Shown piece by piece: positions 1-10,677 of a stretch of 64,000 nt of DNA (position 1 is the first letter of the stretch; each line of letters opens with the position of its first letter). Where the stretch lies: positions 11,769,380 to 11,833,379 of the forward strand of contig CM030931.1 of the NCBI GenBank assembly GCA_018136815.1, in the 5' to 3' direction. This DNA comes from Isochrysis galbana (lineage: Eukaryota; Haptophyta; Isochrysidales; Isochrysidaceae). The translations under genes were made by a program, and so were the position numbers. The notes under the pieces are model-generated. The model searched no databases, had not been told where the DNA came from, and was given only the letters and a program-made list of their open reading frames with translations.

Positions 1-144
1 TTCGGTCCTCCGCGCCCCGAGTCTGAGTCATTTGGAATCTCCGGTCACGTCCAGAATCCCAACCACAACCGAGCCCCGTTTCACGAGCCACCGCGTATCG
101 AGTCCAAACACAAGCTGACGCCGAAGCCCTCGACGACAGCCACT

Positions 145-1290
145 GTGTCCTTGTCCGAGCCACCGTTCCGAGTCTCGCCGCAGCCGGCCTGCCACTCCAG
201 CAAGCTGCACGCCGCCGAGCCGATCCCTTCCGTTTCCGTTCCGAGTCCGAGTCCAATCGCACAAGACAGTGCATCCCGAGCCCGCGTAATCAAGCCCGTC
301 ACCGAGTCCGAGATTTCGGCCGCACCGAGCCAACCGGTGCTGGCCACCGTGCCCCTATTGTCATCACAAGCTTCAGCTTCGTCCTCACCGACGGTTGCGA
401 CGCCAGGGGGCTTCACCTTTGGGCTGGCACCGTCCGTTCCCATTTCGAAAGTGAGCCCTGTTTTCAGTGTCCAGCACGACAGAAACGACGAGTCCGAGTC
501 CGAGTACAATTTAACGTCACCGCGGAGTCCGCGGTCGACCACCGGCGTTCCCACGCCACCCCATCAACCGAGAGCCATGGAGGAGCTGGCACAGCCGTCT
601 CCTAGCCCTTCTCAAGTTGCCGAGTCTTCCGAATTCGAGTCTGAATCCACCGTAATTTCAGCGGTCCATCCACCCGCTAGCCCGAGCCAAGTCCTCCGAA
701 GAATGCTTCGCATTGGAGAACCTCTTCGGTCACCACCCACGCCAGCCGCTGCCGCAGAGCCACCACCCTGGCCTCAGCCTTCCCCGCGGCCGGCTTCTAC
801 GACAGCCACGTCCCTTCTTTCGTCGGCGCCGACCCCGCTGGCGACAGATTGCAACGAAGTCGATGCCGGGCCCGATTCCTCCTCTGATGTGACCATGGAG
901 AGTGACCACAACTCCCTTGCACGTCGAGGAACGGCCGCCTCCCAAACCGAGCTTCTACGCCCATTGAGCCAACCCAACCGAGTCTCTAAGCCATGCCCTT
1001 CACGCCTCTCACCGGTGGTGGTCGCGGCCGCGGCGTCCGTCGCCGCAATCCGACACCCCACCTCTCCGAGTTTGTTCGTCGATCCCGTCCTCCGAGCCCG
1101 TCTCCACGTCGTCGATATCCGAGTCTTCTTTCATTCGTCCTACGTCGCCGCGGCCACCGGTTGCAGCCCCCAAGCACTGCCTGCCTCTCGATACCACTAC
1201 CACCGCCATCATGCGCGTGGCAGCGATCAATGCGTCCGCGATCCAGTCCTTCGATTCCTCTCAACACAACTCCGATGTCGGCACCCGTGA
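145..1290 (+). CDS. Ser/Pro-rich low-complexity ORF, unrecognised
   Basis: Open frame of about 381 codons dominated by Ser, Pro, Ala and Glu. The DNA is a degenerate repetition of the hexamer cgagtc/ccgagt, giving recurrent Glu-Ser pairs. I see no domain, signal peptide or membrane segment. It sits directly upstream of, and overlaps in another frame, the methylase-bearing ORF, so it could be the disordered N-terminal or gag-like part of the same mobile element. The openness may also be only a by-product of high GC and the hexamer periodicity. Function unknown. Confidence 0.25.
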   Translation: MSLSEPPFRVSPQPACHSSKLHAAEPIPSVSVPSPSPIAQDSASRARVIKPVTESEISAAPSQPVLATVPLLSSQASASSSPTVATPGGFTFGLAPSVPISKVSPVFSVQHDRNDESESEYNLTSPRSPRSTTGVPTPPHQPRAMEELAQPSPSPSQVAESSEFESESTVISAVHPPASPSQVLRRMLRIGEPLRSPPTPAAAAEPPPWPQPSPRPASTTATSLLSSAPTPLATDCNEVDAGPDSSSDVTMESDHNSLARRGTAASQTELLRPLSQPNRVSKPCPSRLSPVVVAAAASVAAIRHPTSPSLFVDPVLRARLHVVDIRVFFHSSYVAAATGCSPQALPASRYHYHRHHARGSDQCVRDPVLRFLSTQLRCRHP

Positions 1291-1770
1291 TGATACCCCG
1301 TCACCCGCTCTCCACGCTCTCGCCTGTCTTCGTGCACGAGCGAGCGGCTCTGCGGTCGGTATTACCTCGGCACCTCACGGAGGCAGCCCAAGAGCTTCGC
1401 CGGCCTCGCAATGGCACCCTAGCCTCGCCTGCCGCCCGCTACCCAAGCACTTCGATGAGCTTTGCGCTGAGCTCACGAAGATGAATCAACGAGTCCAAGA
1501 CGGGCTGACGTCTGGCTGTCACGCACCACGCGTTCTCGTCGTTGGCGAGACGAGCGGCGTCGTCTCCTCCATGTTCCTACTCGCCGGTGCTGATGTAGCT
1601 ACGTGCGATTTGTATCCTTCCGAGATCGATTACGTGCCCCACTTCCAAGGCGACGCGCTTCATGTCCAAAACCTAGGTTGGGACCTAGTCATCGCCCACC
1701 CGCCCTGCACGTACCTCTCCGCTGTCAGCAGTCAATGGCTCTCCCAAGAACCCGGACGTCGTGCCGCTCT
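1211..1770 (+). CDS. Phage-type DNA cytosine methylase, 3' end lost in gap
   Basis: The frame opens at 1211. From about residue 107 (1529) it shows a compact SAM-methyltransferase N-terminus: RVLVVGETSGVV (motif I-like), VATCDLYPSE (acidic residue after strand 2), HFQGDA and WDLVIAHPPCTYLS. The AHPPCTYL block, with the Pro-Pro-Cys at 1700-1708, is the hallmark I recall for small phage and prophage DNA cytosine methylase-like proteins; in C5-methylases the Cys of this motif is the nucleophile. Residues before about 100 are unrelated low-complexity sequence. The frame runs into the 100-N gap, so the target-recognition part is not seen. An algal nuclear context suggests carriage by a retroelement or virus rather than a host DNMT. 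Family call is from motif recognition only. Confidence 0.6.
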
Positions 1771-1870
1771 NNNNNNNNNNNNNNNNNNNNNNNNNNNNNN
1801 NNNNNNNNNNNNNNNNNNNNNNNNNNNNNNNNNNNNNNNNNNNNNNNNNNNNNNNNNNNNNNNNNNNNNN
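1771..1870. other. Assembly gap (100 N)
   Basis: Exactly 100 N, the conventional spacer for a gap of unknown size. Frames drawn across it are not real. The left side is methylase coding sequence and the right side is dispersed repeat A, so the methylase end may be missing or interrupted by the repeat. Confidence 0.98.
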
Positions 1871-2275
1871 CGCCAGAGGGCAGCTGGAGGCCTGCCGCAG
1901 GCGCGCCATCGCGCGTGCCGCAGGAGACGGGAGAGAGGGCGCGGAGAAGGGGGTGGGCGGAGCGAGAGCTCCGCTCACCGAAAAATTGGGAAGTCCCGCT
2001 CCTGTTTACAGGATAAGTCGGGATTGAAGCCGCCGCCCACTCGGAGACACAGGAGGAAGGGGGGGAAAGATCACCGGGGGGTGGCGCGGGCCACCGGACC
2101 ATATCTAAGCCCTTCACCCCTATCCCCCTAGTAGTGCACGGGGGGAGCCGCCTGATGGCGGGGGGAGAAGGGCTGGGGAGTGGGGGTGTGGAAAGTATGC
2201 TACGTACTATGTGTAGTAGGTAGTGGTTCCATTCGCCGCGAGTGCGGTAAGAATATTAGAAGGTTTTTTTTAACT
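1871..2275 (+). repeat. Dispersed repeat A, copy 1
   Basis: About 400 bp that recurs in inverted orientation at about 9750-10370 and in direct orientation at about 54770-55170. The shared core includes a block beginning catatctaagccctt and the string tagtagtgcacggggg, and copies end in an A/T-rich tail after gcggtaagaatatta or gcgagactattaag. The defined tail suggests a SINE or the 3' part of a non-LTR element. No protein is encoded. Confidence 0.75.
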
Positions 2276-2885
2276 CCCCACAAGTTAAAATGAGGGAAAA
2301 ACCCATTGAGGCGGACCGGTCGACGCCGGCCGACTCTCCAGGAAAAAGCACCGGGGGGGGGGGAGGGACCTCTCGTCGAGAAGCGGAACGGCCCTTACAG
2401 CTCGCGCCGCGAGCAGTCCTCGAAGAAATAAATGACTACGCCCCCCTATACCTGCCACAGGGACGTCTTGAGCCACTCCCTTCTTCTCCCTCTCCTGTCG
2501 CCAGCCGCCCCCCTTCGCCCGTTTGCTAATGCAAACGGGGCCCGTTTCTTACCGCACTCCATCGGGGGGGGTGCAAATCCCCCCCTCTCCCCCTCTCCAT
2601 TCTCCTCCACCCCTCTCCTTGCGGCGCGTCGCCATGCGGCGCGCCACGGCCTGCTCTCAGAGGGCCTTTGGGAGCTCCCAGAGGGCCAGCAAGGGCAGCT
2701 CAGGGGGCAGTGGAGGCTGGGGCTCAGCCCCTTGCCCCCCCTGCCTCTCCCACGCTTGCCTCGCTGGCCATGGGAGCCGCCTAGAGGCATCTGTCTGCCT
2801 GGCGACCAGGGAAGGGGGGGGGGGTCAGCTTGAGGGCAGGCCCACGCAGGGCGTGGGAGTGCGAATCACGGCCCGCGCCCACTAG

Positions 2886-3033
2886 GGGTCTGGGCCAGTG
2901 TGATGATTGCCCAGCCCCTGCCAAAGGGCAGGGGCTGTGGTTGATTGTTGATTGTACGGGCCCACCCCTGGGGGTGTCCGCGATGGAGAGAGGGGGGCGC
3001 GAGGCCCCCATTGACCCCTACTTATAAAAGTAG
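2886..3033 (+). repeat. Dispersed repeat B, copy 1
   Basis: The unit ends with cttataaaagtaggttga after a GC-rich body containing gtccgcgatggagag and gaggcccccattgacccc. Further copies lie at 30855-30897 (tail only), 48715-48815 and, on the minus strand, 55364-55560. The constant tail and variable 5' ends look like a SINE or LINE 3' end. Confidence 0.7.
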
Positions 3034-3060
3034 GTTGATATCGCGAGGAATATACTCGCC

Positions 3061-3385
3061 TTGAGGCCTTTGCCATCAGGCATGCCCTGCGCCTTGCGGG
3101 AGTTCGGCCTTGTGGGCCCTAAGCTGTGTGTCTGTGGTCTGTGGTCAGCAGCTTGCTGTTCCTTTTGGGAGAGGCCAGCATGGCTGCCGTGCTCGGTGTG
3201 GCCGGGGCCACGGGCCGTGTGGCGCGACGCGAGTCGCACGCGCCTGCTCGGCCTCTCCTGACGGACGCGGTCGCTTCGCCAGCGACTGCTCCATGGGGAT
3301 TGGGGGGGGCGCCCTCGGCAGGGGGCCCGAAGGACGAGAAGGGCCGCGCCGGCGCGCTCCATGACAACCAAGAATAATCTTAGTT
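3061..3385 (-). repeat. LINE ORF1 5'-end-like fragment, copy G1
   Basis: Read on the minus strand it begins near 3363 with ATGGAGCGCGCC, the same first codons (Met-Glu-Arg-Ala) as the intact LINE ORF1 at 61135, then continues as Pro/Arg-rich coding-like DNA for about 300 bp. A close relative lies at 20950-21275, sharing the segment around gacgcggtcgcttcgcc. It keeps the 5' end and lacks the 3' part. Confidence 0.55.
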
Positions 3386-3781
3386 TGATGAATCTAGTTG
3401 ATGAAAAACACAACCTAACGAAGCCCTCAATGACGTGAAGATTTCTCAATACGCAAGAAGCTGTGAGCAGTAATGAGCTGATGACAAGAAGAGAGATCCG
3501 ATGCGAGATGCGCATACGAAGGGTGTAACTCAATCGATGATCAAATAGCAGCTCACAATCCAAGGGGCAAAAATGGAGTACGTAAGTAGAAAAGGGACGC
3601 GCGCCCTCCCATCCATAGGCGCGCACGTTACGGCGCAATCGACTCGCTCATCTTGCTTGGACCACACGTATCTATGAGCTTCTGCTGCGCGTGTCTCTCG
3701 CCTCTACCGGACAATCGGTGGGGACGCTTGCGTCGGCAGTCCTGCATCCGGAGAACCAAACACTCTTGACATGTCGGCTCC
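3386..3781. other. Intergenic, nothing recognised
   Basis: AT-richer stretch with no supportable ORF, RNA gene or repeat match within this window. It probably contains the downstream region of the minus-strand glycosyltransferase that ends at 3782. Confidence 0.5.
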
Positions 3782-6431
3782 TCAGCGTCGGGACTCGTCG
3801 CCATTGAGGGACTCAACGTGCACGGCCGATTCGCACCGCATCAACGCTTGTTGCGTTTCTTCCTCCGCTAGCAGGACTAGTGCGGGGATGGCAGCGGCAT
3901 CGAACCCCGCGTGTTCGAATGCACGTCGCCACACCGCCGGCACTCCCCCCATCCTCTCCACAGCGCGGGATAGATCGTCCGATGCGCGAGAAATTCCGGC
4001 GACGCTCACCTCGAGGCAACCCAGGAGAGGAAGCGGCAGTGATAGCGCGTGGGCAAAAGGGTGTGTTTCTCCATGTAGCTGGGTTTCATCTGGTGGGGAA
4101 TGGGAGTGCCAGAATCGCAGCAAGCGAAAGCGGCCATTCGGAAGAGAGGTGAGTGCCGCAGGGGGGGCGTTCCAACGACCGTCCATCCAGATGTCGGTGA
4201 GTTCAGAAACCGAACGGTACCCGGACGCACGAGCAGGGTGCTCTACGCAATTCAAGGCGCAATGCCGGCATATGTGCCAAAAAACCCGATGCAACAGTTT
4301 GATCACGCGGCGTGGGAGCGCCTCCTCTCCATGTGCTAAAATGATTAGTGCCGCGACTCGCTTGCGCGCCGTTTCGCCAGTCAAGGCCGAGTCGCCCCGA
4401 TCCCGATTCGCGCAGAAGGCGTGGCTACGATGGTCGCGCCACTCCTCCGCCCCTGCCGTAACGTATCGCAGCTCTTTCCAACCCGAGAGCGGGCCTTGAC
4501 CAAGTGGTGGGGATGGGGGTGGCAACTTCTCAATCTCATCCTCGTCAACGGGGAGCAAAAGCAGAGGATAGGCTGTTGGAGCTGTACAAGCCGCGCGGAG
4601 CAAAGTGCGTAGGTCGCTGGCAGCTGTGTCGGTGGCCATCATCTCACGGAATTTGAGCCTCGCTGAGCTCATCCCTGCCTTCCATAACGACGGCTGCAAG
4701 TAGAGTGCATGCACGCCCTGAATGAATCCCCCCACCTCGTCTGAAATGATTGCGGGCGGACGCAGCGCAGTTGCCTGCTTCGGGTCCAGTGCCAAACCGA
4801 GACGCTCCAGTAGCGTCGTATTGGGCGTTCGCGCGAGGTCGAAGGGAATGGCTGCTGCCGAAGTTGACACAATGGGGATCCCGAGCTCGAGCGCGACAAG
4901 CAACTTCGTTTGGATGCCCGTCGCGTGATGCACTGGCGCAACGAAGACGCGCCACGACAACGCCTCTGTGAGTAAATCCTCTGCCTCGTAGAAGCCGAGC
5001 TCGTCGATACCGGCCTCGGCCTCCTTCCCTGCGAATGGTGTGCCCGAAGCCCAGCCGCAAGGCGCGCGCGCAATTATCCCCGCTGGGTCGCAGCTTTGGC
5101 CACCCGAAAGATTAGAGGTGGAACCGGGTGGCCGCCCAACCAAACGCAAGCGGAGACCCGGAAGTTTGCGCCGGAGCTCTCTCCAGCAATTACTCAGGAA
5201 CCACTTGATCGCCTGATGGTTAGTCACCGTCTGGCCATCACCGAGAAAACCGAGATATTTGGTGTGCCCATACTGACGATGCGTCGCGCGCACGGTCTTG
5301 GGCAAGGCACGCATGAGGCGTAGCGGCGTGCGTAGTAACAGCCACTGGCCAGGACCGAAGCCGGAAGCGAACATCGCTCGCACTGCCGCCTGGTCTTGCT
5401 CGGAGACGTGGGTCACCTGCCAGCGAGATTGACGGCCACAGCGCCAGAGGAGGAAGCAATTCAGCGGGTAGGCAAGCGGGTAGGCAAAAAGATCACATGC
5501 AAGAAGAGCGTCTAGGAGGGTTATGCCAAGCATCTAGAAGCAGCAGACACAATCCTAGCAATACCCACCGAATTGGCGGGGTGCGTGCACGCGGAATCAC
5601 GTTGTATTCGGATGTTGCAGTGCGAGCAGGTGCCTTGCTACTCACCGCGTCGACCAGCGCATAGATAGAGCCCAGTCGGTGCTGCAGGGAGGCCGCCTGC
5701 CTCATGTATCTTTGTCGTAGTGTGGGGTCGCTTTCTCCCTGCGCAAGCCGCGAGGCGCGCAGCCCATGCGCCTCGTCGTCAAGCAAAGCAACAAAGGGCT
5801 GGCGCGAAGGTGGCGAATGCGAACGCAGAGGAGGCAGCACGAGCTCCGCAAACATAGGTGCCACATCAGACGGGAAGCAGACGGTGATAAGGACTAGATC
5901 AAACCACCCCTGCTCAAAGAGCCGCCGCAGCTGTTCCACCGAGGAGAAGCGGTAAAGCGCCGGCGGCGGCCGTAGGCAGGCAGTGAGCTCAGCCGTCTCG
6001 TATCCGCGTATGCCGAGCTGCTCGGCAAGCTGGGCGATTGGCATGCTCTGCTCCGACGCAAGCACATCTCGGTGGTAAAGGATGGAGACGGTGCGCCTGT
6101 GCGCCTGCATCAGCCGCACAAGCGAGAAGAGACGCCTGTCGGCGGCGTTGTCTTGCAGGTACTGCTCGTGAGCAATGAGGATATTCTTCCCTGGCCGTTC
6201 CTGCGGCTCGCAGATCGCCGGCTCAGCCGCGAGACTGTGCAGCTTGGGAAGGTGAATGCCGGAACGGCCACTCACATTGCAGATGCGAACCACATTGTCA
6301 CACTGGCCCTCTACACACTGCGGCTCGGTGGGCAAGGGAGAAGGACGAGGAGCGTGGGAGCGAGACGAGAGGAGCACGAGTAGCCCTGCGGTCGCAACGG
6401 CGAGGCCGAGCGCTCGGCCGCTCGGCACCAT
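3782..6431 (-). CDS. GT-B family glycosyltransferase, two exons, membrane-anchored
   Basis: Spliced gene: exon 1 6431-5646, exon 2 5416-3782. The 229-bp intron (5417-5645) has a GTGAGT donor and CAG acceptor, phase 0, joining ALVDA to VTHVSEQDQ; total about 806 aa. I chose the Met at 6431 because it has purine at -3 and G at +4 and starts a single hydrophobic segment (residues about 8-22), as in a type II Golgi enzyme. The C-terminal half has a GT-B signature: YLGFLGDGQTVTNHQAIKWF, then RRKLPGLRLRLVGR (nucleotide-sugar domain), then GIQTKLLVALELGIPIVSTS (the donor-binding GxxxK..EAL-like block). About 250 extra C-terminal residues are unassigned. Acceptor and sugar are unknown. Likely a secretory-pathway glycosyltransferase. 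Confidence 0.8.
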
Positions 6432-6781
6432 TGCCGCCGCACGCTGTGGCGGCAACACGCTCCAAGGGAGAGGAGAGACAGGGAGAGAAAAGGAGGACGG
6501 AGCGATGACGAGGAGGGGTGGGTGGGCAGGGAGAGGTGTGGCTGGGCCACAAGTTTGTGTGTGGTGAGGGGGTGGGGGGGAGTTGGAAGAAGGCGGCAAT
6601 CAGTGGGAGAAAGGGGTATGTGTGTGAGAGAGAGGGAGAGAAGAGAGCGGAGAGGAGAACGCCCCGGCGGAGACGAGGCGGCGGCGTGAGCGACGCTGCG
6701 ATTCGCGCGTTAAGGAGATCCGAGATTCGCATGGCACGTTAGGAGGGCCTCGAAGTTGTGCGAAATCGTTAGGACATAGCA

Positions 6782-7010
6782 TGCTGGCCGGCGAGGGCCA
6801 GGGCGTGCGATCCAGGCGTGCCTGTCAGGGAGGGTCTGGGTCAGTGGTGTGCGTTGGGCCTGCATGCCGTGAGGCATGTCAGGAGGGTGGGTGGTTCCTT
6901 CCCCACAACGGGGGAGGAGTGGAGAGGAAGGGGGGGACCGTGCCCCCCCCATGAATGAACCAAGTATAAACTTATTAGTTGTTAGTTGATATAAGATACG
7001 AGAGATAAGA
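6782..7010 (-). repeat. Dispersed repeat J, copy 1
   Basis: On the minus strand it matches 54428-54600: a tail aataagtttatactt, then a C-rich block around tctccactcctccccc and ggaaccaccca. The two copies are in opposite orientation. The tail lies at the outer end, as in repeat B. Confidence 0.6.
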
Positions 7011-7224
7011 GTGTGCTCGCTTAAGACAAGAAGGCACTCCGCCCCGAACGACCCTCTGGACACGCAACTGTCACGCGACCAAAAGCAACCCATCCATCAG
7101 CATCGAGGAACCCGCAACACACCCGGAATAAACAGGCCACCCAGGGGCACAAGAGAGGAAGGTGAGAACAGACCGCTGGGGGCAGGTGCACCCCGCTCAA
7201 CCCAACCCCCCCCCAACAACCTGA

Positions 7225-7350
7225 GCCCCGAAGAAGAGCACAAGGGAAGTTGCCGCAAAGCGGGTAGTGAGGGAGTGGAAGGGAGGAGGGCGTGGCTACG
7301 TAAACGAGACCCAGTGACGCGTGTGAGGCGAGACTATTATCTATTATAAA
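7225..7350 (+). repeat. Dispersed repeat L, copy 1
   Basis: Shares the order agagcac, gccgcaa, gcgggcgtggct, gcgag(a)ctatta with 9640-9750 and 57225-57385. Each copy ends in gcgaga.tatta followed by A/T-rich sequence. The flanking 7060-7225 region resembles 57050-57225 only loosely. Confidence 0.5.
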
Positions 7351-7857
7351 TGGTTTTTAGTTGATATTATAAGAGTAGGTTGACTACGCGGCGATAAAGA
7401 ACAAGCACACACGTACAAGACGCAGACAGAATCAATTAGGCACATGCACACACATGGGGACACACTAGTAATGTGCACAAGACGATGCGACGTAGATGTC
7501 GATGCGATGCATTGCACGTTGACGACATTCGCGGTTTCCATCGGCAAGGAAGACATTCATACTCATTGTGTTGAAAGCGTAAGGGCGCAGAAACGCTTGA
7601 CGCTATGGTATGGTGAGCAAAGTTGCCTTTAGAGCCGCTGACTAGCTTAGATCACTCACTCTACGAGTGAGTCTTGGCCTGATGCGGGCGTCGCGCGCTC
7701 ATAGCATGCAGGGAGACGTGGTATGCCAAACATATCTGCCGAGCTATCCCAAGTACTTTCCCGGCTGAGATCGATCAGTGCTAGTGATGGCGTAATCGGA
7801 TGGAAAAGCGAGCGAGGCCGTGTCAATGTGTCAACGGGCGGCCGTCCGGTGCTAGCC

Positions 7858-9272
7858 TCAAAATGTACCAAAGAATTCGGCGTCCTTAGCCGGGTTGAGC
7901 AGTGGGCCCGACTCCTCAATCGAGTCGGCGTACTTTTCGTACTGCGACGTATCATCATTCGAGTTGACGTCCGGAACAATGAAAGCCTGCATGTTCTTGT
8001 TGTAGAGCGCCGCCCAGTTGAGGCCCCGATACCACTTGTGCTTCTTAATGTCCTCAGCGCCATTTTTAAGATTGCCGATCCGCTTTGTTCTGTCTGCAGT
8101 CAAAAGTTTGCGGATCAAGTCGCGCGCGTGGGTTTCAAAATGGCGTGGACAGTCGTACTTGCCGGCCAAGATCTTCTGGTAGATTCCAAAGGGGCTCTCG
8201 TCATAGAATGGCGGATACCCTGCGAGCATCTCATAGATAACGATACCCAGAGCCCACCAGTCTACCGCCTTATTGTGGCCCTTGCTCTGGATGATCTCCG
8301 GCGCAAGGTACTCGGGAGTTCCACACAATGTCCAAGTTTTGTCCGCTACCTTCTTCGCGAACCCAAAGTCAGTGATCTTCAAGTACCCAAATTGGTCAAG
8401 CAGCAGATTCTCTGGTTTAAGATCGCGATACACGATGGGTGGGTCCTGACCGTGCAGGTACTGCAGCGCCATGACAACCTGAGCAGCATAGAAGCGAGTG
8501 TGGTCGTTGCCGAATTTGCCAGCCTTCCGCAAGTGCGTGAAGAGCTCGCCACCGATGATATACTCGAGCACCATATACAAATTGCGCTCGTCTTGGAAAC
8601 AATGAAACCTACAAGGCAGGGCAACGGACGAGAGCATGGAAGACTGAATGACCAGATCCCTTAGCTTGCCAAGTCAGGGCTGTGAGCCTCCATGAGGGCA
8701 CAAGGTTGAGCATATTCAGCATCTAGACAATCCGCCATGCTAGTGAGGGAGCAGCTCACAGGTCGACGATAAACGGGTGTGAGACCTCCATCAGGATAGC
8801 CTTCTCATTCATGATGTGCTCAACCTGCTTCAGCCGCACAACTTCCGATTTTTTCATGATCTTGAGCGCGAAAAAGCAGTTGCCAGGGTGGATCATAGGT
8901 TCGGGCTGTTTATTCGCCAGCTCTTGCCGTACGCCATCAGCTTCTACTAGTCTCACACGGCCAAAGGTGCCAGTGCCTGCCATCGAGGTAGGGACACCAT
9001 CATGGACACTATCACATACTGGCATGAACGCGTCGCCGCGCCGAGACCACGCCTCTTCTGCTTGGGTGGCTCTCCGCCCGCCAGCTCTGCGAGCTGTCGG
9101 CACACAGAGATACCTATTCAGAGCGAGCGGCGCGAGGAGTGAGCCACGCACCGAGTGTATCCTTCAGATTGAATTCATCCAGAGCTCTGTTCCCCCTCGC
9201 GTCAAAGTATTGCCGGATTGCTCCGAGCAGCTGCACAGGGTCTGTCTCCAGAGTCTCCTCCTGCAGACCCAT
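7858..9272 (-). CDS. cAMP-dependent protein kinase (PKA) catalytic subunit-like
   Basis: AGC-family Ser/Thr kinase, three exons: 9272-9152, 8976-8760, 8608-7858. Introns are GT-AG; lengths sum to 1089 bp, 362 aa plus stop. Motifs in order: glycine loop GTGTFGRV (residues 41-48), catalytic-lysine context FFALKIMKK (K79), HPFIVDL, YRDLKPEN catalytic loop, DFG, activation segment TWTLCGTPEYLAPE with the phosphorylatable Thr, and AGC C-tail ending FGTF, the hydrophobic motif in the PKA position. The start MGLQEE gives an N-terminal Gly as in N-myristoylated PKA. About 15-20 residues are inserted between the glycine loop and the lysine (around residues 55-73), longer than animal PKA. PKG is less likely because no cyclic-nucleotide domains are seen. 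Would be regulated by a PKA regulatory subunit. Confidence 0.92.
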
Positions 9273-9639
9273 CACACTGCCGTCGGCAGGCAGAGCTGTC
9301 GGCGCCGCTTGTCGTGAGGAGTGAGTGAGGCCTGCGATGGAGGACGGGGTGCTCAGCCCTGTGCAGACTCGAGGCCAGGCACAGGAAGAGCAAGCGCAGG
9401 GAGAGGGAGAGGGAGAGAGTCGGTGAGCACTCCAGCGCGACGCACACCTCCACGCCGGCCCGGCAGAGGGCGCGCAACAGCAGCTCGTAACGACACAAGA
9501 TAGACCGGATATAGACCAAATTATAGCAGTAAACGTTCACATCTCACATCATCTTATCGCCTTCTACAGATAAAAACGAGCATGTTCATAAAAATTGCAC
9601 AGGCGCATTGATCTTAAGAAACGTTTTTATATTATCGCC

Positions 9640-9758
9640 TCGAGGGACGAGCCGCAAGGCAGGTGGGGGGGGGGGGAGGGAAGCGGGCGAGGCTGCGTAG
9701 AGTGGACTGTGCAGGGTCGCAGGGTCGCGCCTGCGGCGAGAATATTAATATTAAGAAG
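9640..9758 (+). repeat. Dispersed repeat L, copy 2
   Basis: Shares ccgcaaggcaggtgg, a purine-rich middle and tgtgcagggtcg...gcggcgagaatatt with 57270-57370. It ends exactly where repeat A copy 2 begins in the opposite orientation, so two tails abut near 9755. Confidence 0.55.
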
Positions 9759-10370
9759 TTAAAACCTTCTAATATTCTTACCGCACTCGCGGCGAATGGA
9801 ACCACTACCTACTACACATAGTACGTAGCATACTTTCTACACCCCCACTCCCCAGCCCTTCTCCCCCCGCCATCAGGCGGCTCCCCCCGTGCACTACTAG
9901 GGGGATAGGGGTGAAGGGCTTAGATATGGTCCGGTGGCCCGCGCCACCCCCCGGTGATCTTTCCCCCCCTTCCTCCTGTGTCTCCGAGTGGGCGGCGGCT
10001 TCAATCCCGACTTATCCTGTAAACAGGAGCGGGACTTACCAATTTTTCGGTGGTCGCTCCGCCCACCCCCTTCTCCGCGCCCTCTCTCCCCTCTCCTGCG
10101 GCACGCGCACGCGCGATGGCGCGCCTGCGGCAGGCCTCCAGCTGCCCTCTGGCGACCCCTGGAGGCTCCTGGAGGCCAGCTCAGGGGGCAGAGGAGGCTG
10201 GGGCTGGGCCCTGGCCTCCCCTGCCTCTCCCTCGCTGGCGCTCCCGAGCCTTAGGGGCCCCCACGCTGCACCTGTCTGCCTGTCGACCAGGGGGGGAGGG
10301 GGGGTTGGAGCAATGGGCTGGCCACGACAGGCCAGGACGAGCGAATCAGGCGAGCCTGTGGGGAAGGGAG
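9759..10370 (-). repeat. Dispersed repeat A, copy 2 (inverted)
   Basis: Reverse complement of 1871-2275 (tail accttctaatattcttacc at 9760) and extends further, through a block with ctgtctgcctgtcgaccag, also found at 54590-54680 and, shortened, at 39800-39870. With copy 1 it forms an inverted pair about 7.5 kb apart that flanks the glycosyltransferase and kinase genes. Confidence 0.75.
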
Positions 10371-10433
10371 TGGGTCATAAGGCCTGTAACCACTTGGATT
10401 TGGGACTAACCGGATATTGTGGGTAGTTCACCG

Positions 10434-10500
10434 ACCCCTATCTAGTTAGATAGTGATAGTGACCGACCCCTATCTAGTTAGATAGTGATAGTTACAAATG
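10434..10500. repeat. 30-bp tandem duplication with palindromic core
   Basis: Two adjacent copies of about 30 bp starting ccgacccctatctag. Each carries the palindrome ctatctagttagatag. Followed at about 10525-10545 by a small hairpin (gggtatcccgataccc). Confidence 0.85.
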
Positions 10501-10588
10501 GCTCCCTGGGTAGCTAGGTATTCTGGGTATCCCGATACCCATAGATATACTACTATTAACTACTATATATATTATATTATTATTATAT

Positions 10589-10677
10589 AGTAGTATATAT
10601 ATATAGTGTGTGTGTACGTACGCGCGCGCGCGCGTGCGTGCGTGCGTGTGTGTGTGTGTGCTGGCGTGCGTGTGTGC
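10589..10677. repeat. Alternating purine-pyrimidine tract
   Basis: About 85 bp of almost uninterrupted alternation: (TA)n, then (GT)n, ACGT, (CG)n, (TGCG)n and (TG)n, with a few breaks near the right end. Such mixed CG/TG runs are the classical Z-DNA-prone composition. No gene is visible around it. Confidence 0.9.

Noticed and set aside
9759-10370. Inverted repeat pair (1871-2275 and 9759-10370) as a composite transposon carrying the glycosyltransferase and kinase
   Set aside because: Repeat A also occurs alone at 54.6-55.2 kb and the two copies differ in extent, so independent insertion is the simpler explanation.
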